The translations under genes and the position numbers were made by a program. A stretch of 41,012 nt of DNA from an uncultured Bacteroidales bacterium (GTDB lineage Bacteria; Bacteroidota; Bacteroidia; Bacteroidales; Muribaculaceae), in contig CAMWLW010000015.1 of the NCBI GenBank assembly GCA_947175245.1, forward strand, positions 1 through 41,012, read 5' to 3'. Below are positions 1-6,521 of the stretch, piece by piece. The notes beneath the pieces are model-generated. The model did no database searches. It was not told the DNA's origin and saw only the letters and a program-made list of their open reading frames with translations. Position 1 is the stretch's first letter. Each line of letters begins with the position of its first letter.

Positions 1-30
1 GTTATTTGGTTTTGTATCGATTAGCGACCG

Positions 31-61
31 CAAAGGTACGCATTATTTGTGAATTACCAAA
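31..61 (-). promoter_or_regulatory. Bacteroidota-type promoter firing out of the left edge
   Basis: Read on the minus strand, TTTG (58-61) is followed after 19 bases by TACCTTTG (31-38), an exact match to the Bacteroidota -33/-7 consensus TTTG-N19-TAnnTTTG. The start site would be near base 24, so the gene served lies outside the window to the left. Confidence 0.7.
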
Positions 62-152
62 CAAATTGCGCCTAAATTCCACAATATCACAATAAATTCA
101 GATAAAATTGCCTCCTGCCAGTGGCTCGGTCACTATCCCGGGTCGCAGATGA

Positions 153-187
153 ACAAAAATAAATCCCCGGCATCACACCGGAGATTT
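153..187 (-). terminator. Intrinsic terminator of the 230-427 gene
   Basis: Arms 161-170 and 178-187 pair over 10 positions with one mismatch around a 7-base loop. On the minus strand the stem is followed by a T-rich run (153-163). It lies about 40 bases past the stop of the minus-strand gene at 230-427. Confidence 0.6.
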
Positions 188-229
188 ACGATACATGTAT
201 GAGAAGCTGTTTTGGAATAATAAAGTAAT

Positions 230-427
230 TTATTCAATTAGCATAGACAAGGAAACAATGATAGCACCTATTACTAACATAATTAGTAAGGCCCAAAAGC
301 TTTGTGTGGTCTTGTTGCTTGAATATTTCGCCACCAATCTTTTGGCTATCGGATATCCAAAATAGAATACCCCTGAAAAGATTATCAATAGCCAAATCGG
401 TGTCGCGTCAGGATTTTGTGTAAACAT
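230..427 (-). CDS. Small two-helix membrane protein, function unknown
   Basis: This 65-residue protein has two hydrophobic segments, about residues 11-28 and 43-62, separated by a short basic stretch (AKRLVAKYSSNK). That pattern fits a small inner-membrane hairpin protein. I recognise no family. The ATG at 427 follows an A-rich untranslated stretch typical of Bacteroidota, a possible -7 box lies upstream at 479-486, and a T-tailed hairpin follows the stop. The flanking signals support a real monocistronic gene; the function is not known. Confidence 0.6.
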   Translation of the reverse strand: MFTQNPDATPIWLLIIFSGVFYFGYPIAKRLVAKYSSNKTTQSFWALLIMLVIGAIIVSLSMLIE

Positions 428-478
428 TATATTTTATGATTGTTTATATTCATATTCCGTTTGCCTTGTTTTGGCAGG

Positions 479-486
479 CAAAATTA
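479..486 (-). promoter_or_regulatory. Possible -7 box for the small membrane protein gene
   Basis: TAATTTTG on the minus strand matches TAnnTTTG. No clear TTTG is seen 19-21 bases upstream, so only the -7 element is supported. Confidence 0.35.
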
Positions 487-489
487 CTG

Positions 490-524
490 ACAATAAAAAT
501 AAAAACTCTCAACATTTGTTGAGA
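490..524 (-). terminator. Intrinsic terminator of the HxlR gene
   Basis: Arms 507-514 and 517-524 are perfectly complementary (the tip pairs must open to form the loop). On the minus strand they are followed by a strong T tract (490-505). The structure lies about 70 bases past the stop of the HxlR-family gene. Confidence 0.75.
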
Positions 525-591
525 CTCAAGGCTTTTAACACTTTTTGTTATATTTTTTTTCGACGGGCTTTCCGTATCTTTTCGTGAACAG

Positions 592-942
592 TTATTGGTC
601 ACGGTTATTGACGGCCCAATCTATGAGGTTGTAGAGTATGGGCATTAATGATCGACCTTTGTCGGTCAGCGAGTATTCGACTCTCGGTGGTATCTCGGCG
701 AACAGTTCTCGTTTGACTAAGCGCTCGTCTTCAAGTTTTTTGAGTGTAGATGTCAGTACTTTGGGCGAAATGTCGGGAATTGCCCGTGCGATTGAGTTAA
801 AGCGCGTAGTTTCGTTCTCGGATAAGACGCATAGAATAAGCATTGACCATTTACCTGTAAAATTTGATATAATGTTCCTTATGGGGCACTCTTCGATGCG
901 GGTATATTTTTCTAAATTTTCTTTTGTCTGCAATTTATTCAT
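592..942 (-). CDS. HxlR-family winged-helix transcriptional regulator
   Basis: This 116-residue protein has the HxlR (DUF24) layout: a conserved cysteine in the CP motif at residue 19, then FTGKWSMLILCVL, the recognition region PDISPKVLTSTLKKLEDE, and the wing ending VEYSLTDKGRSL. Family members are dimeric repressors or activators that often sense electrophile or disulfide stress through this cysteine. I place the start at the ATG at 942; a TTG two codons upstream is also possible. The gene is divergent from a cupin gene, and a perfect inverted repeat (953-970) lies just upstream, so autoregulation and control of the cupin are likely (inference). Confidence 0.9.
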   Translation of the reverse strand: MNKLQTKENLEKYTRIEECPIRNIISNFTGKWSMLILCVLSENETTRFNSIARAIPDISPKVLTSTLKKLEDERLVKRELFAEIPPRVEYSLTDKGRSLMPILYNLIDWAVNNRDQ

Positions 943-952
943 TTTCAATTAT

Positions 953-970
953 ACTTACCTGTGGGTAAGT
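953..970. promoter_or_regulatory. Probable HxlR operator (perfect inverted repeat)
   Basis: ACTTACC (953-959) and GGTAAGT (964-970) are perfect inverted arms separated by TGTG. The site sits in the divergent region between the regulator and the cupin gene, 10 bases upstream of the regulator's ATG. HxlR-family operators are commonly short palindromes of this type; assignment to this regulator is by position. Confidence 0.65.
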
Positions 971-990
971 GTCTTTCGGTTGTGTAACTT

Positions 991-1022
991 CTTGTTTATT
1001 GACAATCTAATTATTAATTTCG
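991..1022 (+). promoter_or_regulatory. Possible promoter of the cupin gene
   Basis: CTTG (991-994), a 20-base spacer and TAATTTCG (1015-1022) match the Bacteroidota consensus with one mismatch in each box. The HxlR operator lies about 20 bases upstream of the -33 box. Confidence 0.35.
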
Positions 1023-1052
1023 CGCTATCAATTTAATAGTAGCTATCTGCTG

Positions 1053-1060
1053 CAAAGTTA
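1053..1060 (-). promoter_or_regulatory. Possible -7 box of the HxlR gene
   Basis: TAACTTTG on the minus strand fits TAnnTTTG. No good -33 box is seen. It would give a leader of about 100 bases that contains the 953-970 inverted repeat. Confidence 0.4.
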
Positions 1061-1085
1061 ATAATAATATATAAAATTGAAAATT

Positions 1086-1496
1086 ATGAGCGAAATTAAG
1101 ATTCTTAACACTGGTGAGAAATTTGCCCATGCAACAGTGGGTGCTTTAACGACATTCGAAGGCAAGCAGTTTGTGAAGGATGCTACAGGTGCCACATCGT
1201 GTGAAATTTCTTTTGGCACACTCCCTTCGGGAGCTTCAGTACCATTCTTCCACAGCCACAAGGAGAATGAAGAAAATTACATCATTCTCTCGGGCGCCGG
1301 TAAGTTCCAGGTTAATGATCAGGTGTTTGATGTCGCTGAGGGTTCGGTAGTGCGCGTGGCTACTAACTGTGACCGCAATATTAAATGCACATCCGACAAG
1401 CCGCTCGTATATATCTGCATCCAGGCTAAGGAAGGCAGCCTTGGTGGTTACACCATGACCGATGCTGAAATAACCGAGCGCGAAAACTTACTCTAA
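1086..1496 (+). CDS. Cupin-domain protein with incomplete metal site
   Basis: This 136-residue single-cupin protein shows cupin motif 1 as HSHKENEENY (His56, His58, Glu62 or Glu63). In motif 2 (EGSVVRVATNCDRNI) the expected final histidine is replaced by Arg97, so a canonical four-ligand metal site is not complete. Possible roles are a small enzyme or a ligand-binding protein; the substrate is unknown. I chose the ATG at 1086 over an upstream TTG at 1077 because it gives a standard N-terminus. The gene is divergent from an HxlR regulator and ends at its own terminator, so it is probably that regulator's target (inference). Confidence 0.85.
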   Translation: MSEIKILNTGEKFAHATVGALTTFEGKQFVKDATGATSCEISFGTLPSGASVPFFHSHKENEENYIILSGAGKFQVNDQVFDVAEGSVVRVATNCDRNIKCTSDKPLVYICIQAKEGSLGGYTMTDAEITERENLL

Positions 1497-1517
1497 GGAA
1501 AGATTTACTCATTAGGC

Positions 1518-1560
1518 AACTGGCATGTTCTCATCGATGGCATGTCAGTTGTTTATTTTG
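1518..1560 (+). terminator. Intrinsic terminator of the cupin gene
   Basis: Arms 1518-1527 and 1541-1550 pair over 10 bases with one G-U, followed by the T-rich tail GTTTATTTTG. Confidence 0.75.
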
Positions 1561-1627
1561 TCAAGGCTCGTTCGCTTCACTTTTTATTGTAAACTTTCGA
1601 TTAATGGAATAAAAAAGTTCTTGATGA

Positions 1628-1659
1628 ATTGTATGTATCAAATAATGTAAGTATTTTTG
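1628..1659 (+). promoter_or_regulatory. Promoter upstream of a structured non-coding interval
   Basis: ATTG (1628-1631), a 20-base spacer and TATTTTTG (1652-1659) match the Bacteroidota promoter with one mismatch in the -33 box. Transcription would start near 1666, with no convincing gene before the terminator at 1922. Confidence 0.55.
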
Positions 1660-1665
1660 CAGTCA

Positions 1666-1922
1666 CATAACACTCGCGGTTTATTACCACGAGTAGCGAC
1701 ATATTTTGATGCGTTTATCGACGCTCATTTGACACATGGAAATCTGGAAAATTTCACTCGGAGTCAAATGTAGCAGTGATGGATGCCTTTCGTCAGTGTA
1801 TATCAATAGATATTCACATATCTTGCGTGAGGCTCTAACTGCTCGTTTCATTCCGAAAGGCATTCCAGAGCCTCCATGTGTGAGACGGGCAGGAGATACA
1901 GACTCTCACGCATTCTTTTTTT
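1666..1922 (+). ncRNA. Candidate structured RNA (sRNA or cis-regulatory leader)
   Basis: The 1497-1970 gap holds no convincing gene but has a promoter, a series of hairpins and a terminator. Stems seen: 1673-1679/1687-1693 (one mismatch); 1711-1714/1721-1724; 1726-1733/1763-1770 (8 perfect pairs, with an inner helix 1739-1743/1751-1755); 1796-1804/1809-1817 (one mismatch); 1829-1836/1867-1874 (8 perfect pairs); then terminator stem 1878-1885/1904-1911 followed by a T run. I do not recognise a known RNA class: I see no tmRNA, RNase P, SRP, TPP or cobalamin hallmark. The next gene starts 48 bases after the terminator, so it could be an independent small RNA of about 257 nt or an attenuating leader. 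A 62-codon reading frame at 1736-1924 cuts through the stems and is probably not translated. Confidence 0.5.
1878..1922 (+). terminator. Intrinsic terminator of the candidate RNA
   Basis: An 8-base stem with one G-U pair (1878-1885/1904-1911) is followed by ATTCTTTTTTT (1912-1922), a strong rho-independent signature. Confidence 0.75.
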
Positions 1923-1970
1923 AATCAATTAAATAGCCAACGAGGAGAGGACCGAGGCATACTTTGTGTT

Positions 1971-2450
1971 ATGAAAAGGTTGTCGTTCCTTTTATTGTTG
2001 GTACTTACTTGTACCGTGTTCGCTACTGAGGCGATTGCAGCTAAAAAAGTGGCTGTGTATGCCGAGGGTGAAATTCCTAATTCAACAAAATCCATCGTTT
2101 GTTCTTCGGTTCTTTCACGCCTTTCGGGTAATAAAGACTATAAGGCTTTTGAAAGAAATTCGGCATTTGTAAATGCGCTTGATAAAGAACAAGATTATCA
2201 GACATCGGGTGATGTTCCTGAAAAGGAGATTCGTGAGGTCGCACAGCGCATGGGGGTAGATTATGTTATTGTGGTTAATACAGTGATATCGGCTGATGAA
2301 CAATGTCATATGTCTGCGCGCTTGATTGATTTAGTAACAGGTGAGATTCTCAAGACCGTTAATCTCAAGCGCGAATACGCTGGTTCAGAGGCGATTACTT
2401 TGATGGCCAACAATCTTGCATATCGTCTGATAAATAATAACTCTAAATAA
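1971..2450 (+). CDS. Secreted CsgG/LpoB-like domain protein (paralogue 1)
   Basis: This 159-residue protein starts with a signal peptide (MKRLSFLLLLVLTCTVFA, cleavage near residue 23). The rest is one compact domain: KKVAVYAEGE, a helix with VLSRLSG, the segment KEQDYQTSGDV, then a VDYVIVVNTVISADEQ strand and SARLIDLVTGEI. This resembles the CsgG/LpoB/FlgO-like fold of envelope lipoproteins and activators (fold-level inference). It is a clear paralogue of the N-terminal domain of the next gene, which starts 7 bases after its stop, so both are probably cotranscribed and periplasmic. It follows the structured RNA and may be read through from it. Confidence 0.75.
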   Translation: MKRLSFLLLLVLTCTVFATEAIAAKKVAVYAEGEIPNSTKSIVCSSVLSRLSGNKDYKAFERNSAFVNALDKEQDYQTSGDVPEKEIREVAQRMGVDYVIVVNTVISADEQCHMSARLIDLVTGEILKTVNLKREYAGSEAITLMANNLAYRLINNNSK

Positions 2451-2457
2451 TACTTAT

Positions 2458-3456
2458 ATGAAAAGAACGATTGCTCGCTTATTGATTGTCTTGTTTTGCG
2501 GTATAATTATTAACGTGCCGTCATTTGCTCAAGACCGTGCTAAAAAGAAAGTCGCTGTATATATGACAGGCTCAACGTCTAACGAGGCATATAAAAAGGT
2601 TATTGGAGCTAAATTGGTTAGTGCAATAACTGAAAGTGGAGAGTATGCTGCAGTTGAAAGAACTGCCGATTTTTTAGCGGCATTATCAGCCGAAAGTGAT
2701 TATCAAACTTCGGGAGAGGTTCGTGACAGTCAGATAGCTCAGTTGGGCCAAAAATTTGGTGTTCGGTTTGTAGTTGTTGCAGATGTAAATGAGCTATTTG
2801 ATGAATGTTTTATTACTGCGCGAATGATAAATGTAGAATCAGGCCTTGTGGAACGTGCATATGATATTAATGGCGCGGCTGATTCGATGAATCAATTAAT
2901 ATCTCTATCACAAAAAGTGGCTAAAGGTTTATTAGGCGCTGGAGAATCCTTTAATAATTCGGATTTACAATCGACACCAACAAATATGTCGTTATGCGCC
3001 GTTAAAGGCGGAAAAGTCTTTTTTATTACTCCTTTACAATGGCAACAAATGCAAGAAGTTGAAAAGATTACATATAATAAGAAAGGTGTGTGCCTAATGG
3101 ATAATGGTAATATCATTATCATTGCCATGCAAGATAGTGGAAATGGTAATCAATATAAAGCAAGAGAACTAAAAGCTCCTACATTATTTCAGCTTAAAAT
3201 AATGTATAATAATTTAGTGGCATTAAATACTGCGTTGAGAATATTCGGTGGAGAACCATTAAATAATGAAAGTACTGGAGACGTTGGTTATGTAGCCTCG
3301 GATTATTCTACAGATGCGAGTAAAGGGTATCGGTTAGAAATGAGTAATGGAAATTATCGTGAGTCCACATGGAATGATTCATGGGTAGGAAATAGAATTA
3401 GAACTGTGTATAATTTGAATGAAATTATTCAAGAAGCTTCGATGATGTGGAAATAG
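2458..3456 (+). CDS. Secreted CsgG-like protein with extra C-terminal domain (paralogue 2)
   Basis: This 332-residue protein has a signal peptide (residues 1-24, ending SFAQ), then a CsgG/LpoB-like domain to about residue 165 that parallels the upstream gene (KKVAVYMTGS, ESDYQTSGEV, GVRFVVVADVNELFDE, TARMINVESG). The C-terminal half, about 175-332, is unrelated to paralogue 1. Its last 60 residues (GYVASDYSTD ... YRESTWNDSW ... NRIRTVYNL) weakly resemble the DUF1566/fibrobacter major-paralogous type of surface domain, which often ends with a conserved W and RVR segment. The 3' half is visibly more AT-rich than its neighbours, which suggests a separately acquired domain. Confidence 0.75.
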   Translation: MKRTIARLLIVLFCGIIINVPSFAQDRAKKKVAVYMTGSTSNEAYKKVIGAKLVSAITESGEYAAVERTADFLAALSAESDYQTSGEVRDSQIAQLGQKFGVRFVVVADVNELFDECFITARMINVESGLVERAYDINGAADSMNQLISLSQKVAKGLLGAGESFNNSDLQSTPTNMSLCAVKGGKVFFITPLQWQQMQEVEKITYNKKGVCLMDNGNIIIIAMQDSGNGNQYKARELKAPTLFQLKIMYNNLVALNTALRIFGGEPLNNESTGDVGYVASDYSTDASKGYRLEMSNGNYRESTWNDSWVGNRIRTVYNLNEIIQEASMMWK

Positions 3457-3491
3457 AAGAGTCGATTGTGAACGATTCTACAAATAATTCT

Positions 3492-3516
3492 ACTCCCTCG
3501 GGTAATCCGAGGGAGT
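3492..3516 (+). terminator. Perfect GC-rich hairpin after the CsgG-like pair
   Basis: Arms 3492-3501 and 3507-3516 form 10 perfect pairs around GTAAT. The T tail is weak (GTATATCTCC), so termination may be incomplete. It lies 36 bases past the stop codon. Confidence 0.6.
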
Positions 3517-3670
3517 GTATATCTCCAACGTCTTTCGTCGTAAATTTTGATTATATATAGTGGGTGGGGAGAACTTTATCGGGTGTAGGTTGTTGTATTA
3601 GTATAGTTGAAAGTCACGGCATGGTGCTGATGGCTGAAAAGAATTAATTAACTATTAAAAATTTACTACT

Positions 3671-3868
3671 ATGAAAGGATTAAACATTGCACTCGCTGTT
3701 GTAGCAGGCGCCGTTGCAGGTGCTGCTGTAGGTTTACTATTCGCCCCTCAGAAGGGTTCTGACACTCGCGCTCAGATTAAGGATTATCTTCGCAGCAAGG
3801 GTATCAAGCTGAAAAGAGGTGAACTCGAAGAGATTGTAGACGAGATTCAGGCCGAGATTGAAGGTTAA
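3671..3868 (+). CDS. YtxH-domain small membrane protein 1
   Basis: This 65-residue protein has an N-terminal glycine/alanine-rich membrane segment (about residues 5-24), the YtxH signature GLLFAPQKGSDTR at 21-33, and a charged helical tail. YtxH proteins are small membrane-anchored proteins linked to stress responses, with no defined biochemical activity. It is the first gene of a four-gene plus-strand set (3671-4846) and is closely followed by a paralogue. Confidence 0.8.
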   Translation: MKGLNIALAVVAGAVAGAAVGLLFAPQKGSDTRAQIKDYLRSKGIKLKRGELEEIVDEIQAEIEG

Positions 3869-3893
3869 TCGACAATAAAAAAATATTATAATT

Positions 3894-4106
3894 ATGTGTT
3901 ACAAGAGTTTGTTATATGCTTTCATCGGTGGTGCCGTTGTAGGCGCCGGTGCAGCATTGCTGTTCGCACCTAAGAAGGGTGAAGAACTTCGTGAACAAAT
4001 CAAGTCGATGTGTAAGAAGCACGGTTTGTGTAAAAACAAGGCTGAGGTCGAAGTTGACCGTCTGGTCGACGAGATTATCGCTTCGGTCTCGGTTGCTGAG
4101 AAATAA
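3894..4106 (+). CDS. YtxH-domain small membrane protein 2
   Basis: This 70-residue paralogue of the preceding protein has a membrane segment at about residues 7-25, then ALLFAPKKGEELREQIK, and a basic tail with three cysteines (Cys2, Cys39 and Cys46). It starts 25 bases after the first YtxH gene and is followed by a terminator-like hairpin, so this pair may be made in larger amounts than the two downstream genes. Confidence 0.8.
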   Translation: MCYKSLLYAFIGGAVVGAGAALLFAPKKGEELREQIKSMCKKHGLCKNKAEVEVDRLVDEIIASVSVAEK

Positions 4107-4116
4107 TATATTATAG

Positions 4117-4174
4117 GAGGGGATTGTCGGGGAGTCTGAGTGACTATCGTCCGGGCAATCTCCTCATTTTTGTT
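4117..4174 (+). terminator. Intra-operon terminator/attenuator after the YtxH pair
   Basis: Outer arms 4117-4126 and 4156-4165 pair over 10 bases with one G-U. A small inner helix 4133-4136/4142-4145 sits within the loop. ATTTTTGTTT follows (4166-4175). No strong new promoter is seen before the next ATG at 4203, so this looks like a partial terminator inside the operon. Confidence 0.6.
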
Positions 4175-4202
4175 TACTATCTACATTCAACTATTTATTG
4201 TT

Positions 4203-4550
4203 ATGGAGCAGGTCTCTAATTATTCATTACTATATAAGCTTGCAAAGCGTCTTTTTGACCTGAAAGTTGAGGATGCGCGATTGATGCTCGCCGTCAAACT
4301 AACATGTCTGCTCGGCGCAATTGTTTACCTGTTTGTCGGCTTCATGCTCCTGTTGTGCCTGTTAGGATTCATTGCAGCGGCTATGGGGCACCTGCTGTGC
4401 AATGTTATGCCTGCCGTGTGGGCCTATCTTATTATCGCGGCTTTCTATCTGATGCTGCTGGCTGTTATTGTGCTTGCCAAGAAGACGATCATCATCAACC
4501 CCATTGCGCGATTTATCTCGAAACTTATTGTTGAAGAACCCCAAAAATGA
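4203..4550 (+). CDS. Holin-like (phage holin/DUF1469-type) membrane protein
   Basis: The protein is 115 residues from the ATG at 4203. An upstream in-frame GTG at 4140 falls inside the terminator hairpin and is rejected. Residues about 28-60 and 65-92 are two long hydrophobic helices (VKLTCLLGAIVYLFVGFMLL and WAYLIIAAFYLMLLAVIVLA) after an amphipathic N-terminus. This matches the small membrane proteins annotated as phage-holin family or DUF1469 that commonly follow YtxH genes in Bacteroidota. It is an envelope protein; no phage context is present. It overlaps the next gene by ATGA, implying translational coupling. Confidence 0.75.
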   Translation: MEQVSNYSLLYKLAKRLFDLKVEDARLMLAVKLTCLLGAIVYLFVGFMLLLCLLGFIAAAMGHLLCNVMPAVWAYLIIAAFYLMLLAVIVLAKKTIIINPIARFISKLIVEEPQK

Positions 4551-4846
4551 TGACGACTATGGAAGAAATGACTGTTGTAAAAGAAACACGTGCTACCCGT
4601 GAATGGCGTGGCTATACGATCGATGAGCTTGAACAGCGCCGTGTCGTCAACAAGGTGAAGTGTGACCTGGTCAAGGAACAGTTCGGCCTGGTATATAAGT
4701 CGGCTCAGGCGTCATTGATGTCGGGTGGCGGCGGTATGCCGTTCGAGGAGCAGATTAATAAGGTGATGACCTATGCTACATACGGCATGCAGATTTACCG
4801 TTATGCCAAGGATATTTTCAGCCTGTTCAGGAGCGCCGCGCGATAG
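4547..4846 (+). CDS. Small soluble protein of the YtxH/holin-like operon
   Basis: This 99-residue hydrophilic protein starts with a Glu/Thr-rich stretch, then EWRGYTIDELEQRRVVNKVKCDLVKEQ, a glycine patch SGGGG near residue 60, and a C-terminal helix ending YAKDIFSLFRSAAR. There is no signal peptide or clear membrane segment. I do not recognise a named family. Its start overlaps the holin-like stop by four bases, so it probably works with that protein at the membrane (inference). Confidence 0.75.
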   Translation: MMTTMEEMTVVKETRATREWRGYTIDELEQRRVVNKVKCDLVKEQFGLVYKSAQASLMSGGGGMPFEEQINKVMTYATYGMQIYRYAKDIFSLFRSAAR

Positions 4847-4874
4847 GTGTGCGTGCTGACATGTTCACATCGGG

Positions 4875-4906
4875 TTTGTAGTTGTGATAATAATGTGTTA
4901 CCTTTG
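4875..4906 (+). promoter_or_regulatory. Consensus promoter of prmA
   Basis: TTTG (4875-4878), a 20-base spacer and TACCTTTG (4899-4906) match the Bacteroidota consensus exactly. The expected start is near 4913, giving a leader of about 14 bases. Confidence 0.75.
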
Positions 4907-4926
4907 CTGAGGTTAACACTGAACTT

Positions 4927-5781
4927 ATGAACGACTATATAGAAGTGAGATTTACGGTCACGCCGTGTAGTGAGGCTGCTACCGATGTGCTTGCAGCGCT
5001 ATTGTGTGACGAGGGATATGAGAGTTTCGTGCCCGATGACAGCGGCATGACTGCCTATATAAAGGACGGTTTGTTTGACGCCGCCGCTATAGATCGCGTA
5101 CTCGAGGCATATCCGATGCCCGACATTGATATAAAGTGGCAGAAAACCTTTATAGAGGGGCAAGACTGGAACCACGAGTGGGAGAAAAACTACTTCAAGC
5201 CTATAATCATAGGTGAAAGTCAGTGTGTTATTCACAGTACGTTCCACACCGATATTCCCCAGTGTGAATATGATATAGTGATTGACCCGAAGATGGCTTT
5301 CGGTACCGGTCATCACTCGACTACTTCTTTAATAATAGGTCACCTGCTGGAAATGAATCTGGCGGGTAAAAGCGTTCTTGACATGGGAACCGGCACCGGA
5401 ATACTTGCAATCCTTGCTGCCATGAGGGGCGCGACCAAGGTGACGGCAATCGAGATTGACCCTATGGCTCATGTTAACGCTATAGAGAATGTCGCCGCGA
5501 ACGGTCACCCCGAGATTGATGTGCTTTTGGGCGATGCCTCATTGTTGGATGGCGTCGGTGAGTATGACATTATGTTGGCCAATATCAACCGCAATATTAT
5601 TCTCAACGATATCGAGGCTTATACCAAAGCCATTAAGCCGGGCGGACATCTGTTGCTGAGCGGTTTCTATACCGAGGATGTGAAAGTGCTTGAAGAGAAA
5701 GCACTACCGTTAGGGTTTGAAGAGGTATCGGTTAGAGAAATGAACAACTGGTGTTGTCTCGAGTTGAGGAAGACACGATGA
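4927..5781 (+). CDS. prmA: Ribosomal protein L11 methyltransferase
   Basis: This 284-residue class I SAM methyltransferase trimethylates ribosomal protein L11 in the cytoplasm. The N-terminal L11-recognition domain covers about residues 1-75. The family signature DPKMAFGTGHH is at 120-130 and SAM motif I LDMGTGTG at 151-158. The catalytic-domain segment LANINRNI and the C-terminal LLLSGFY are also present. Length is normal for Bacteroidota PrmA. A consensus promoter is immediately upstream. The stop overlaps the next start by ATGA, coupling it to an outer-membrane-type protein of unknown role. Confidence 0.95.
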   Translation: MNDYIEVRFTVTPCSEAATDVLAALLCDEGYESFVPDDSGMTAYIKDGLFDAAAIDRVLEAYPMPDIDIKWQKTFIEGQDWNHEWEKNYFKPIIIGESQCVIHSTFHTDIPQCEYDIVIDPKMAFGTGHHSTTSLIIGHLLEMNLAGKSVLDMGTGTGILAILAAMRGATKVTAIEIDPMAHVNAIENVAANGHPEIDVLLGDASLLDGVGEYDIMLANINRNIILNDIEAYTKAIKPGGHLLLSGFYTEDVKVLEEKALPLGFEEVSVREMNNWCCLELRKTR

Positions 5782-6521
5782 AAAGGCGATTATTACATAT
5801 TTTACTTGCCGGTATGGTGTCGGTGATGGCTTCGGCTCACACGTCAGTTTCGCTGGATTCGGTGTCGGTTCAGGAGCCTGAGCAGAAGCCTGTCAAAGTT
5901 TCTCTTTCCGGGCTAATGTACGGTGGGCCGGTTTCGACCGATTCGATATATGAGCTTATTTTATTGCCCGATGATGCTCCGGGTGAGATTATTCTGCCCG
6001 ATTCACTGTCGGCAACAGTTATTACTCCTGACGCTCCACCCGAAAAGCCCGGTGTCGAACCGATAAAACACTTCACATGGGGTATTGATGTCGGCAGTGC
6101 TATCGATATGACGGGAAATGATATGTCGGCGATAGGCATCAGTGCATGCTTTGGCTACAGCGGCCCATACCTGCGCTTTGCAGGCATAGGTGCAGCTATC
6201 GATATGATGGTGAGCAGCAGTTCGAGCAGTTATCCTGTATTTGCTATGATCCGCACCTACTTCAGGCGGCAGCACCAGCTTTGCTTTCTCGAGGCGCGAG
6301 GTGGCGTAGCATTTACAAATATCAATAATTTCGCCACTCAGACAACACCATACGGATCAATCGGTGTCGGTGTCACATTGGCCAAAGGCCGCACTTTCAG
6401 CAGTCATATCCTGCTGTCATATAACTACACTAAGCTAAACGATGTAACTGTTGATGAGGGGGCGACAGTCCGTATTCATGATCTGCAGTACGCCTCGATT
6501 AAGATTGGTATTGCGTTCTGA
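5778..6521 (+). CDS. Secreted beta-strand-rich protein, probable outer-membrane barrel
   Basis: The protein is 247 residues from the ATG at 5778, which overlaps the prmA stop. An in-frame GTG at 5751 is upstream but inside prmA. A signal peptide (MKRRLLHILLAGMVSVMASA) is followed by a Pro/Asp-rich linker (about 40-100). The last 145 residues show alternating strands (FTWGIDVGSAIDM, GPYLRFAGIGAAIDM, SIGVGVTLAKG, HILLSYNYTKL) and end in the aromatic-terminated YASIKIGIAF, typical of outer-membrane barrels. No specific family is recognised. Its 3' end overlaps the convergent FAD gene by 23 bases. Confidence 0.75.
   Translation: MKRRLLHILLAGMVSVMASAHTSVSLDSVSVQEPEQKPVKVSLSGLMYGGPVSTDSIYELILLPDDAPGEIILPDSLSATVITPDAPPEKPGVEPIKHFTWGIDVGSAIDMTGNDMSAIGISACFGYSGPYLRFAGIGAAIDMMVSSSSSSYPVFAMIRTYFRRQHQLCFLEARGGVAFTNINNFATQTTPYGSIGVGVTLAKGRTFSSHILLSYNYTKLNDVTVDEGATVRIHDLQYASIKIGIAF

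Noticed and set aside
638-1036. 132-codon plus-strand frame opposite the HxlR gene
   Set aside because: It is antisense to a clear HxlR-family gene and crosses its operator; the peptide has no recognisable pattern.
1666-1922. Cobalamin or other known riboswitch in the structured interval
   Set aside because: I could not find a B12 box, TPP or SAM signature, and the downstream genes are not transport or vitamin genes.
1736-1924. 62-codon plus-strand reading frame in the 1497-1970 gap
   Set aside because: It runs through the paired stems and terminator of the candidate RNA, and its translation shows no domain or signal peptide.
4140-4202. N-terminal GTG extension of the holin-like protein
   Set aside because: The extension lies inside the 4117-4174 hairpin and T tract; the ATG at 4203 gives a normal protein.
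4203-4550. Prophage remnant suggested by the holin-like protein
   Set aside because: No lysin, capsid, integrase or att repeats are seen nearby, and the YtxH context is that of a cellular envelope operon.
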